From Bacteroidota bacterium (lineage in GTDB: Bacteria > Bacteroidota > Bacteroidia > Bacteroidales > Cfx3-03), in NCBI GenBank assembly GCA_013390605.1, contig JACAUB010000001.1:2423948-2487947 (forward strand): a stretch of DNA of 64,000 nucleotides, written 5' to 3'. The position numbers were made by a program, and so were the translations under genes. Below, in pieces: positions 51,829-60,936 of this stretch. The notes below the pieces were generated by a model. It was given only the letters and a program-made list of their open reading frames with translations. It did no database searches and was not told the origin of the DNA. Each line of letters opens with the position of its first letter. Positions within the stretch are counted from its first letter, which is position 1.

Positions 51829-54237
51829 TTATTTTGTTATAATTTCAATAGTAGCGCTCGCTAATCCTTCACCCGTTGCGGTTAAAACAATAGTTCCTGA
51901 TTTCTCTGTCGATTTGATTACGGCTAAAGCAAGACCATGAAATGCCTTTCTATTGCTTGCTTTAAATGATTCCATACTGACAGGACTGCCATTATCAACC
52001 CCTATAAGATTTCCTGAACCCTTCACATTAAAGTTAATCAGGTTTTCAGCATTAGGAACAACTACACCATCTTTATCAACAACTTTCACTGTGACAAAGG
52101 AGAGATCTTTACCATCCGATTTAATTTTACTTCTATCGGCTAACAAAACGATTTGAGCAGGAACACCTGCAGTCTTCACTTCTTCTACCAGTACCTGGGC
52201 ACCAGAAGTACGCGAAATAGCCTTTAACACGCCTGGCGTAAAGGGTACCTTCCATGAAAGGTGTACATCATCCCCTACTTTTTTCTTCACTCCTAATGAC
52301 TTACCATTTAGGAAAAGTTCAACCTCATCAGAATTAGCATAAACCCATACATCGACTAGCTTTCCAGGGGTCCAGTTCCAATGTGGAAAAACATGTAAAA
52401 CCGGTTTATTCGTCCATTCACTTTGATACATGTAGAAAGCATCTTTTGGAAAGCCACATAAATCTAATATTCCGAAATACGAACTTCGTGCAGGCCATCC
52501 ATAAGGTGTAGGCTCGCCCAGATAATCAAAACCTGTCCAGACAAACATTCCGGAGAGATAATCGTGCTTCTTGATGAGTTTCCAGGTTTCCTCATGTGTA
52601 GAGCCCCAAGGAGCAGAACAATTATCAAATGCAGAACATGACAAGTCGCTATTCATTGGAACATTTTCTTTAGGCCAGCGACGAATACTATCAGCAGGAA
52701 AATCATAACTTCCCCGTGTGGCAAGAGCTGAACTCGTTTCAGTACCTATAAACTTCTGATTTGGAAAATCTTTTAAGAACTGTTCATACATGTACTGATG
52801 ATAATTATAGCCAACCAGATCAAGTGCTCCTGATTTGATGATAAAGTTACCTGGCATAGGATGGTCGCAAGCAGCAGTTACCGGACGTGTTTTATCCAAG
52901 CTACGAACAATATTTGCCAGCTCCTGAGCAATGGCAGTCCCGGTCGAATCTCTCTGTTCGGGTATCTCATTACCTATACTCCAGATAAATACACTTGGAT
53001 GGTTACGGTCTCTAACAATCAAATCGGTCAGATCACGTTCGTGCCATTCATTCCAATAAAGATGATAATCAAACTCGTTTTTAGGCATCTTCCACATGTC
53101 AAATGCTTCATCCATAATGATAAAACCCATTTTATCAGCCAGATCAAGCAGTTCGGGTGCCGGAGGATTATGTGATGTACGGATACCATTACAACCCATG
53201 TCTTTCAGCAACTCAAGTTGACGCTCTAATGCACGATAGTTTATGGCAGAGCCTAAACAGCCCAGATCGTGATGATCACATACTCCCTTTATCTTAACAG
53301 GTATACCATTTAATAGGAAACCTCTTAACCGATCAAATTGAAAAGAGCGAATCCCCATTGTGGTTTCATAGTTATCTGTCAACTTCCCATTGCAATCTAC
53401 TTCAGAAACAACTTTATATAAAACAGGATTTGTATCCGACCACAATTCAGGATTAGTCACCTTTAAATCCTGCACCAATTCGTTTACTGAGTTCTTTGCA
53501 ACTTTTGCAACAGCAGTCGTTTTAGCCACAGGTTTTCCCAACTTATTATAAATAAAAGTTGTCAATACAACCTGTTGATCTTCACTACTCCAATTTTTAA
53601 TCTTTGTACAAACTTTTACTTTAGCCGATTGCGTTGATACATCAGAAGTTGTAACCTGTGTACCCCAATGATCTACTGCAACTAAATTAGTTATAACCAA
53701 CCTGACATTACGATAAATACCCGAGCCCGAGTACCATCTTGAGTTTGGTTGTTGAGAGTTATCAACCTTTACTGCAATTACATTTTTTTTATCTCCATAA
53801 TTCAAATAAGGAGTAAGTTCATATCTGAACGAGCTATAGCCATAAGGCCGCTTACCCAATAAATGACCATTTATCCAGACTTCACTATTTAAATAAACCC
53901 CATCAAATTCAACAGAGATCACTTTTTCTCTATCTGATTCCGGAACACTAAATGTTTTTCTATACCAACCAATTCCCCCGGGAAGTGCTCCTCCACCTGT
54001 CGTAGCAGGGTTTTTAGGATCAAATGTACCTTCTATGCTCCAATCATGAGGCAAGTCTAACAGCCTCCAGGAGGCGTCATTATAGGCTGATTGTTCTGCG
54101 CTGGCAACATCTCCCAGGTTAAAGCGCCAATCCTTACAAAAGTCATGAACTTTACGAGGAGAAATTGCGCTACATGATTGATTTGAAAGACTAATAATGA
54201 TGAAAAGCAATGCCGGAATCCAACTTAATTTTTTCAT
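51829..54237 (-). CDS. GH2 beta-galactosidase-like lipoprotein
   Basis: This 802-aa lipoprotein has signal peptidase II box LSNQSC near residue 23. The domain order is typical of GH2: an N-terminal jelly-roll (FNLGDVASAEQSAYNDASWR, SGIYRNVRLVITNL), an Ig-like domain (about 190-290), and a TIM barrel (about 295-580). The barrel carries GICDHHDLG-like KGVCDHHDLGCLGSAI, the acid/base glutamate in VFIWSIGNEIPEQRD and the nucleophile glutamate in KFIGTETSSALATRG. A DUF4982-type and a second Ig/invasin-like domain form the C-terminus. It probably acts at the outer membrane on beta-galactosides or related sugars. No Sus pair is adjacent. Confidence 0.92.
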   Translation of the reverse strand: MKKLSWIPALLFIIISLSNQSCSAISPRKVHDFCKDWRFNLGDVASAEQSAYNDASWRLLDLPHDWSIEGTFDPKNPATTGGGALPGGIGWYRKTFSVPESDREKVISVEFDGVYLNSEVWINGHLLGKRPYGYSSFRYELTPYLNYGDKKNVIAVKVDNSQQPNSRWYSGSGIYRNVRLVITNLVAVDHWGTQVTTSDVSTQSAKVKVCTKIKNWSSEDQQVVLTTFIYNKLGKPVAKTTAVAKVAKNSVNELVQDLKVTNPELWSDTNPVLYKVVSEVDCNGKLTDNYETTMGIRSFQFDRLRGFLLNGIPVKIKGVCDHHDLGCLGSAINYRALERQLELLKDMGCNGIRTSHNPPAPELLDLADKMGFIIMDEAFDMWKMPKNEFDYHLYWNEWHERDLTDLIVRDRNHPSVFIWSIGNEIPEQRDSTGTAIAQELANIVRSLDKTRPVTAACDHPMPGNFIIKSGALDLVGYNYHQYMYEQFLKDFPNQKFIGTETSSALATRGSYDFPADSIRRWPKENVPMNSDLSCSAFDNCSAPWGSTHEETWKLIKKHDYLSGMFVWTGFDYLGEPTPYGWPARSSYFGILDLCGFPKDAFYMYQSEWTNKPVLHVFPHWNWTPGKLVDVWVYANSDEVELFLNGKSLGVKKKVGDDVHLSWKVPFTPGVLKAISRTSGAQVLVEEVKTAGVPAQIVLLADRSKIKSDGKDLSFVTVKVVDKDGVVVPNAENLINFNVKGSGNLIGVDNGSPVSMESFKASNRKAFHGLALAVIKSTEKSGTIVLTATGEGLASATIEIITK

Positions 54238-54341
54238 GTTTTTAAATATATTGTATGTGTCAATTGTACACCTAATTTTTTTTTAAAATTACAATCTTTC
54301 CGATCAAAAAACACAATAAGAATTATTGATTTTTAAAAATA

Positions 54342-54409
54342 AATCCGGTGATTGAATCTGGAGAAGCCGCTTTTCTCAAAGTAGGTTCAACTATTTCACT
54401 CACCGGATT
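54342..54409 (-). terminator. long stem-loop between the LruC and GH2 genes
   Basis: AATCCGGTGA (54342-54351) and TCACCGGATT (54400-54409) are perfect 10-bp inverted arms with a long internal loop. It lies downstream of the LruC gene on the minus strand and upstream of GH2, so it may end the first transcript. No T-run directly follows, so function is uncertain. Confidence 0.45.
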
Positions 54410-54509
54410 CAAATATCAGATATACTAAATGTAGTCAGTACAACAATTTCAATTATATAATACAATCAATCAGACTAGTAACATTGAAGACTAAAAATAA
54501 ATAGTATCA

Positions 54510-56402
54510 TTATGGTTTCTTATATATGAATTCTGCATTTCGATAACCTGAGAGATCAAGATACCAATCGGTTTTTGCTGCTCCATTTGTTTGGGCCCAG
54601 GTAGCAAAATAGCGATATCCATTCAATATTTGCGCTGTTTCATGGGTATAACTAAAGCTACTGCTTATATTTATAGCCCATGGAAGATTACTTTGTGTTT
54701 TATAATATCGGGCAGATGCTACATTACTATTATCATCACCGGTACCAAATAACGTAAGATCTGCAAGACTTGTAGGCGGATAATCAGGAAGGTGTACTTC
54801 TCTGCCTCTGCTTTTATCAATGATAATAAAGGGATTAAATTTCTCAAGACCAATATCTAACGTAGAGTATGTATCAGGCTTAAAAGTCATGGTGATATTC
54901 AATGTATCAGGAGTAACATAAGGTGCGCCTGGCGTTGTATTAACACCAACCCCTATACCAGGATTTGTCATTAAGTCGAACACATCATCAAAGACTATAA
55001 TTGTTGTTTTAGATTGTCCGGCTTCGGTGCCGTTGCTATTTAATTTAACCACATTATGTTTGATACTAGATCCCGTGACAGTGATATCTGCATCAGGAAT
55101 AGGCACAGGAAGCTGGAAACCAAACCCATTTTCAAAACCTGCTCCGGCAGCACGGATAATAAACTTTGCGACAACTTCAGAAACCTTATTTCGACTGTTA
55201 GTAACCGTTTTAAATTGATAATCAACAACCAAGTCATTAAAGTCATAATCTCCTTTTGAAGGCCAAAGGTCCTCAAAAGCAAGGCTCGCAGGGCCTTCAG
55301 ATGGGAAATAATTATTGAAAGCCTTTGTAGGATCATTTGGATAATCATCATAGGTATCGATAACGCCATCTCCATCAGAATCCGGGCCAAAACTGGTATC
55401 CGTATTCCAGGTTGCATTTGTAACGGTTCCATCATAATGATGGGCTGTTTTATCATAAACCGTAGCCCCCGACCCCTCGTTAAACTGATAGTATGCATAT
55501 AACCCAGTTTCATTCCCTACCAATGTTTTAGTCATATTATCAGTAATATACTGATTAGTGAGAGGCACATTCCAAATACTCACTTCGTCGATCCAGCCTT
55601 TAAAAAATTTCTGATTTCCACTATCCGACCCTATAGAAATCGCATAAGTATTAGCCCATAGGATGGATGAAAACGTAACTGAATTTCGTAAAACACCATC
55701 CACATAAAGACAAAGCAAACTGCCATCAAAAGTCATAGCCAGATGATACCATTGATTCAACTTCGGTTGATTTCCTCCCCAGTTTATAACAAGGCTTTGT
55801 GCCGTTTTTAGATATGCTGATGCCTGAAAACCTTTATAAAGATCGACCCCCAAGCCAAATCCATTCCAATCGCCTTTCTCCACAATCTTTGCAGTTTGAA
55901 AAGCAGAAAGTTTAACCCATGCTTCCATTGAAACCTGATTGGTAAACACAGTAGAAGCAGTTGATAAAGCTTTGATAGTAGTATTTGTTCCACTAAAATA
56001 CATGGAATAATTACTAATAGCCAAGCTCTTAAAGCTAAGCATTGTATGATTAATAAAGTTACTCGAAGGAATAGTTACTGATTCGTTATTAATTTGAACC
56101 TCTTTTACGGTGGTTGGTAAACTCAATGATACCTGGTAACTGGATGGTGTACCCGAATAATACCCCTTAGAGAAAAGCTTACTGCCATCAGCAGAAGAGA
56201 TACGTACCACACCGGGTGTTAAATTAGTAATTGAAAAACTAACGACTCTGGCAGTCTTCCAATCAAAGGTAGACGAAACATGAAGATTTTCCATATTCAC
56301 CACAGAAACGGGAGGAGTATAATTATCTTTCTGGCATGAAGTTATAAATATCTGACTAAATAGCCCAATAAACATAACGAATATTAGCCTCAACTTTTTC
56401 AT
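54510..56402 (-). CDS. LamG- and LruC-domain lipoprotein
   Basis: This 630-aa lipoprotein has lipobox FITSC near residue 21. After an N-terminal beta domain (residues about 25-130), a LamG/concanavalin-like domain (about 140-330) shows WVKLSAFQTAKIVEKGDW, NQWYHLAMTFDGSLLCLYVD and FKGWIDEVSIWNVPL. A calcium-binding thrombospondin-3-like DSDGDGVIDTYDDYP is followed by the LruC (DUF4842) domain from about residue 365 (DYDFNDLVVDYQFKT). It is probably a surface-exposed carbohydrate- or protein-binding lipoprotein. The ATG at 56402 places the signal peptide at the N-terminus. Confidence 0.85.
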   Translation of the reverse strand: MKKLRLIFVMFIGLFSQIFITSCQKDNYTPPVSVVNMENLHVSSTFDWKTARVVSFSITNLTPGVVRISSADGSKLFSKGYYSGTPSSYQVSLSLPTTVKEVQINNESVTIPSSNFINHTMLSFKSLAISNYSMYFSGTNTTIKALSTASTVFTNQVSMEAWVKLSAFQTAKIVEKGDWNGFGLGVDLYKGFQASAYLKTAQSLVINWGGNQPKLNQWYHLAMTFDGSLLCLYVDGVLRNSVTFSSILWANTYAISIGSDSGNQKFFKGWIDEVSIWNVPLTNQYITDNMTKTLVGNETGLYAYYQFNEGSGATVYDKTAHHYDGTVTNATWNTDTSFGPDSDGDGVIDTYDDYPNDPTKAFNNYFPSEGPASLAFEDLWPSKGDYDFNDLVVDYQFKTVTNSRNKVSEVVAKFIIRAAGAGFENGFGFQLPVPIPDADITVTGSSIKHNVVKLNSNGTEAGQSKTTIIVFDDVFDLMTNPGIGVGVNTTPGAPYVTPDTLNITMTFKPDTYSTLDIGLEKFNPFIIIDKSRGREVHLPDYPPTSLADLTLFGTGDDNSNVASARYYKTQSNLPWAINISSSFSYTHETAQILNGYRYFATWAQTNGAAKTDWYLDLSGYRNAEFIYKKP

Positions 56403-56441
56403 GTTTTGTGGTTTACACACAAGATTATCAACAATACACAT

Positions 56442-56928
56442 GCCAATTACTATTTAACTCTTATTCAATTTATTATCATTTTATGAGAAATAATACTATT
56501 TCAATATAGGACAAATAGTCCTGTTTTGAAACATTAATTATCATATTCAAAGTCATGAACCACCTCTTTTCTTACCCTTTCAGTAATAAAAAACAGCACT
56601 TCAAACAATTGTCCCTCATAAAAAAAGATTATTTAAAGATAGTATATTTTTAGTCCTCATATACACTATCTTAAGAGAAAAGTTATCAAGAATACAGCAA
56701 CAGAACCTACTTATTTTGAATCCAACATCTATTAAATTGTTAATAACTCAAGTTTATTGACGCAAATATTAATTCATTTCTTTAGATATCAAAAGAAATA
56801 AAACCATCCATTATTTTTGATAAAAAACACATTATTTTAAAAGAAGATTTTTTATCTTTGATATAGTCAAAACAATTTATTATAAATAACTTAGTAAAAT
56901 TTTACAGCTACAATCTTAAATAAATAAT
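56442..56928. other. divergent AT-rich intergenic region
   Basis: About 490 nt separate the LruC gene and the nucleoside hydrolase. TATCTTTG at 56853-56860 exactly matches the -7 consensus and probably drives the hydrolase with a leader of about 60 nt. No gene or strong repeat is seen. Confidence 0.5.
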
Positions 56929-57921
56929 ATGTTTTACAGAATAATATTTTCGGTCCTCTTTTTGTTTTTTGCACTAGGTGTAGCAGGACAGCAACAAGGA
57001 AAAAAACCAGTATCAATCATATTTGATTCGGATATAGGACCCGATTATGATGATGTAGGCGCCATTACAATGCTTCATGTGATGGAAGAAAGAGGAGAGG
57101 CAAAAATACTAGCAACAGTCGCAAGTAATCAATACGAGGGAATTGCTGCTGTTTTAAATGTTTTTAATACCTACTTTAATCGACCTGACATTCCAATTGG
57201 AGTACCAAAAGGGCAAGGTGTAAACATTAAGGATAGTCAACATTGGACCGATACCATTTTAGCGAAATACCCACATAAGATAAAGTATAATAGCGATGTA
57301 CCGGAAGCAGTAGAAGTATATCGAAAAGTATTGTCAACTCAACCTGATCATAGCGTTACGATCGTTACAGTGGGCTTTTTGACAAACATGTCTAATTTAT
57401 TAAATTCAACGAGCGACAAATATTCACCGCTAAGTGGTAAAGAATTGATCAAGAAAAAAGTCAAACTATTGGTCAGTATGGCTGGAAAATTTCCATCCGG
57501 GAATGAGTTTAATGTAGAAAAAGATGCTACAGCCTCTAAAAACGCTTTGGAACACTGGCCCACACCAATTATTTTCAGTGGTTTTGAGATTGGAGAAAAA
57601 ATAAAAACCGGATTACCGTTAATCCACAACAGTAAAATCAAGAACAGTCCTACGAAAGATGCTTTCAGAATCAGTATAAATATATCACCAGAAGATTCTG
57701 CAGGCAGAATGAGCTGGGATGAAACAGCTGTTTTTGTTGCTGTTAGAGGCTATAAACCATACTATAATGTACATCCGGGTAAAATAAAAGTTGCTGTTGA
57801 CGGAAGTAATAGTTGGGATGAAAATGCAAAAAATCAATATTATCTGATAGAAAAAGCGCCGCCTAAAAAAATGGAGGATCTCATTAATCACTTAATCATG
57901 CAACAACCAAAAAATAAATAA
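56929..57921 (+). CDS. exported inosine/uridine-type nucleoside hydrolase
   Basis: This 330-aa enzyme cleaves the N-glycosidic bond of nucleosides outside the cytoplasm. It has a Sec signal (MFYRIIFSVLFLFFALGVAG) and then the family signature FDSDIGPDYDDVGAI with the calcium-binding aspartate cluster. ILATVASNQYEGIAAVLNVF, TIVTVGFLTNMSNLL and a C-terminal MSWDETAVFVAVRGYKPYY with the last metal-binding aspartate complete the active site. Periplasmic location suggests scavenging of nucleosides from the medium. It is monocistronic with its own terminator. Confidence 0.9.
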   Translation: MFYRIIFSVLFLFFALGVAGQQQGKKPVSIIFDSDIGPDYDDVGAITMLHVMEERGEAKILATVASNQYEGIAAVLNVFNTYFNRPDIPIGVPKGQGVNIKDSQHWTDTILAKYPHKIKYNSDVPEAVEVYRKVLSTQPDHSVTIVTVGFLTNMSNLLNSTSDKYSPLSGKELIKKKVKLLVSMAGKFPSGNEFNVEKDATASKNALEHWPTPIIFSGFEIGEKIKTGLPLIHNSKIKNSPTKDAFRISINISPEDSAGRMSWDETAVFVAVRGYKPYYNVHPGKIKVAVDGSNSWDENAKNQYYLIEKAPPKKMEDLINHLIMQQPKNK

Positions 57922-58006
57922 TCTGGAATAAAACGATCAGTCTGAAAAGTTATTGAGAGTGGCTCTTCAACCATTCAGACTACCTCGTATAAAACTGTTT
58001 AAAAAC

Positions 58007-58045
58007 GAAGCCCCCTGATTAGATTATATCAGAGGGTTTCTTTTT
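58007..58045 (+). terminator. rho-independent terminator after the nucleoside hydrolase
   Basis: CCCCCTGAT (58011-58019) pairs with ATCAGAGGG (58028-58036) with one mismatch. Flanking GAAG/TTTC extends the stem, and a T5 tract follows. It is about 85 nt downstream of the stop. Confidence 0.75.
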
Positions 58046-58088
58046 ATATAAAACAAGTAAAAATACACTTGAAAGAACATTACTAATT

Positions 58089-59798
58089 CTATGGCTGTTT
58101 CTCAACAATTAAGTGAATAACCGAATATTTAGGCAAACTCAATTTAATATTTCCATTTATAACCGAAGATCTCGCTTTGAGTGTTTCGTAATTTTCAGGT
58201 CCGCCAGCTTCTGCTAAAGTCGTTTGGCCATTTACATAGACTTTTCGAGAAAAGCTTCCATTATCAGCACCGCCGGTCAAAGTATAGGTATAATAGCGGG
58301 TACCGGGTTTAAAATTCTTCAGCGTCAACTCAACCACCTGATCGACATTATTTTTATTCACAATAACAATTCCTGCTTCACCTGAAGTAAATTGTGAAGC
58401 ATATGCAACAACATTATTGCTCGAAGTTGTAGCATTGACCATTACATCTCCAAAATATTTTTGAAAATAATAGAGGTAATAAAAAGCAGGGCGTGGTGCA
58501 TATTGTGAAACACCAGGATCAGTACCAAAAGAGAATAACCCATGATCATCGCCATTTGAATAGCCATTTGCTAAATCCCATCGAGAAGCCATTTCATACT
58601 TATTCGAAATCAATTCGCCCAGCATCAATGTGGCGTGCATACCGTCAATAAAGGAGACTTGTTGCTTGGACCCTGTAGCGAAAATATTCCATTCTGTTAA
58701 GAAAACAGGAGCTAAAGGTTTACCTTGTGCTGCCAACTCCTGTTGAACATATGTTTTATAGCTGGCAACTTGTGAAGGAGAGCCGAGAATTACATCAGGT
58801 GTAGAATTCTGATTGTATGGAGTGAAATAGGAATGGACTATGTAGAAATCAGCCTTTCCCCCTACATTTTTAATCAGGTCTTTGTTCCATGTTGGCATTT
58901 CATTATTCACCACCTGATCTGAAACCACACCAATATAGATCTGTTTTCCAATCTGACTGGCAGCGTGACGCATAGAATCTATAAATATCGAGGCGTGCTT
59001 ACCATATAAGTCTCCGGTTATCCGCTTTGGCTGCCCATCTTTGTTGAGCGACTGATCAATCTCATAACCAGCTTCCCATGAACCGGATACCTCATTGCCA
59101 ATCTCCCAAAATTTACTACGACCATTATCATATCTCACCCAATCGGCAGCCAAATGGGCAGCCTGGGCTACCGGATTATTTCCGGTTCCATAACGAGCGT
59201 AACCATAATTCACAGTAACGATAGCAGTTGATCCTGTCATCTGCATCATCTGATAATATTGATCAATACCCATCGACCAGTTTTCAAAATTCTCCACCCT
59301 TTTTCCTGCCCAAGGAGAAATTGTAGAAGGGATATCAGTAAGTGCCGGAGTATAAGATTTGGCTACATAGTTTTCATAATTTGCTTTTCGATTCCAAAAG
59401 TAGACATCAGAAAGACTACCTCCCGGAATACGCAATACCCCCATATTCAAGTTATTGATGTTTTTCATCAATGCAGCATCACTTTGCATCCATCCGGTAA
59501 AAGGATTTGCATTATTTCCATAAACATATTTAGAAACCTTTGTAATTCGCTTTGAAAAATTCACGTTTATATCTATTGTCTTCGTAGCAGATGTTTGAGT
59601 AACATTATCATAACCAGAAGGTAATGTCAGTGTTTTAGAACTCCATGCATCAAATGGAAGATCAGGTAATTCATTAGGCGTATCAATAACAATAACAGGT
59701 GGTGGAACTACCGGCGGATCTTCAGTCTTTTTTTTGCATGAACATCCAATTATAAGTACACCACTAATAAGGAAAAGGCAACGTAAACTATTTATCAT
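58089..59798 (-). CDS. clan GH-A glycosidase lipoprotein (arabinofuranosidase-like)
   Basis: This 569-aa lipoprotein has lipobox LIIGC near residue 19 and a proline-rich linker. The TIM-barrel region (about 90-470) shows NLNMGVLRIPGGSLSDVYFW near the start, the acid/base glutamate in KFWEIGNEVSGSWEAGYEID, and the nucleophile glutamate in PVFLTEWNIFATGSK. A C-terminal beta domain (about 475-569) ends SVIHLIVEKQP. Clan GH-A is clear; within it GH51-, GH39- or GH44-like families are the best matches by motif memory, but the family is not settled. It is a single gene transcribed away from its TetR neighbour. Confidence 0.8.
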   Translation of the reverse strand: MINSLRCLFLISGVLIIGCSCKKKTEDPPVVPPPVIVIDTPNELPDLPFDAWSSKTLTLPSGYDNVTQTSATKTIDINVNFSKRITKVSKYVYGNNANPFTGWMQSDAALMKNINNLNMGVLRIPGGSLSDVYFWNRKANYENYVAKSYTPALTDIPSTISPWAGKRVENFENWSMGIDQYYQMMQMTGSTAIVTVNYGYARYGTGNNPVAQAAHLAADWVRYDNGRSKFWEIGNEVSGSWEAGYEIDQSLNKDGQPKRITGDLYGKHASIFIDSMRHAASQIGKQIYIGVVSDQVVNNEMPTWNKDLIKNVGGKADFYIVHSYFTPYNQNSTPDVILGSPSQVASYKTYVQQELAAQGKPLAPVFLTEWNIFATGSKQQVSFIDGMHATLMLGELISNKYEMASRWDLANGYSNGDDHGLFSFGTDPGVSQYAPRPAFYYLYYFQKYFGDVMVNATTSSNNVVAYASQFTSGEAGIVIVNKNNVDQVVELTLKNFKPGTRYYTYTLTGGADNGSFSRKVYVNGQTTLAEAGGPENYETLKARSSVINGNIKLSLPKYSVIHLIVEKQP

Positions 59799-60290
59799 AT
59801 GAGCATCATTAAAATTATTGAAATAATTAGGTGTTATATTACTAAAAGCAGGAAAAGATATTGCTTTTAGATAAAATACATAGTCCCTTCAAAAAGATCC
59901 GAAATAAAGAAACTTTATAAACAGGAACAGAGTGTAATAATTACACAAAGATATCTTAATTATTAAAATATCAAGAGATAGAAGCTTTAAATCAATAATT
60001 CAATTTTTGCAATTATGAACGCTAATTTGACGCTTAACCTCTAAACAATAAACCAATTAACGAATTATTATACGCTTACTACAAAATAAAAAAACTGAAT
60101 CTAAATGATTTCTACAAAAATCACTATCGATATGCCAGACTTAAGTACAAATACTAAATAAGATCTGATATATAATGTATTTCTTTTATGCTAAAACAGA
60201 CACAAAATTTATAATGCGCTACGAACCTCAAAGATTCAGACAAGAGTCATTCAGTTATCTTTTTATTTTTCTGCTCATAAAAAATTTCTT
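59799..60290. other. AT-rich intergenic region
   Basis: About 490 nt with no recognisable gene, RNA or strong palindrome. The sequence is low-complexity AT-rich DNA, presumably holding the promoter of the GH-A gene (minus strand). Confidence 0.5.
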
Positions 60291-60878
60291 CTATTTCTTC
60301 AACACATTATAAAGTGCAGATAGTTGTTCTCTTAATAACGAGATTGAACGATCCGGAGAGTTCAAGTGAATCAAATTGCCGGCAATACCCAAAAAGAGGA
60401 AATGAAAATTTCGAGCCATTATCATCGTATCAATATCATCTCTAATCTCACCTTTGGCTATTGCATTATCCAAAACAACTTTAGTCCGTTCAATTTCTAA
60501 CTCAAGAAATCTACCTTTTACACCAATAAAGCCAGGATAGTGTCGCATTGCGTCTATACTAAGCGCTAAATAATCAATCGTTTTAAATTCAGGATTAGGA
60601 TGAAACAACCGCTTAATTATATCGTGTATCATTCCCACTCCTATCTCCAGATATTCAGCAAGTGTAATTACTTTATATTCATCAGTAAACTCAATAATAT
60701 TCAAATATTTATCAACAACGGCTTTAAAGAGATCTTCCTTATTCACAAAATGATGATACAAAGCTCCCTTAGTAAAACCAATAGCTCTACTAATGTCGCT
60801 TATTGAAACTGCCTCATAACTCCGTTTTAAAAAGAGTTTGTAAGCTTCGTCGATAATAAATTCTCTGGTATTACTCAT
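60291..60878 (-). CDS. TetR/AcrR-family transcriptional regulator
   Basis: The 195-aa protein has an N-terminal TetR helix-turn-helix: REFIIDEAYKLFLKRSYEAV, then SISDISRAIGFTKGALYHHF, which is the recognition helix and family signature, and VNKEDLFKAVVDKYLN. The helical ligand-binding domain is not assignable to a ligand. The ATG at 60878 puts the domain at the usual distance; the frame extends to 60932. It lies 58 bp after the ArnT-like gene on the same strand, so it may be the last gene of that operon. Its target could be the operon itself. Confidence 0.9.
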   Translation of the reverse strand: MSNTREFIIDEAYKLFLKRSYEAVSISDISRAIGFTKGALYHHFVNKEDLFKAVVDKYLNIIEFTDEYKVITLAEYLEIGVGMIHDIIKRLFHPNPEFKTIDYLALSIDAMRHYPGFIGVKGRFLELEIERTKVVLDNAIAKGEIRDDIDTMIMARNFHFLFLGIAGNLIHLNSPDRSISLLREQLSALYNVLKK

Positions 60879-60936
60879 ATTACATTTTATCGTTTGATAG
60901 CGAAAATACAAAAAAGGATTTAACGAACACAATAGA

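Noticed and set aside
55040..55513. 157-codon minus-strand frame in another phase inside the LruC gene
   Set aside because: It is methionine/leucine/isoleucine-rich with no motif and overlaps a well-supported LamG/LruC coding region.
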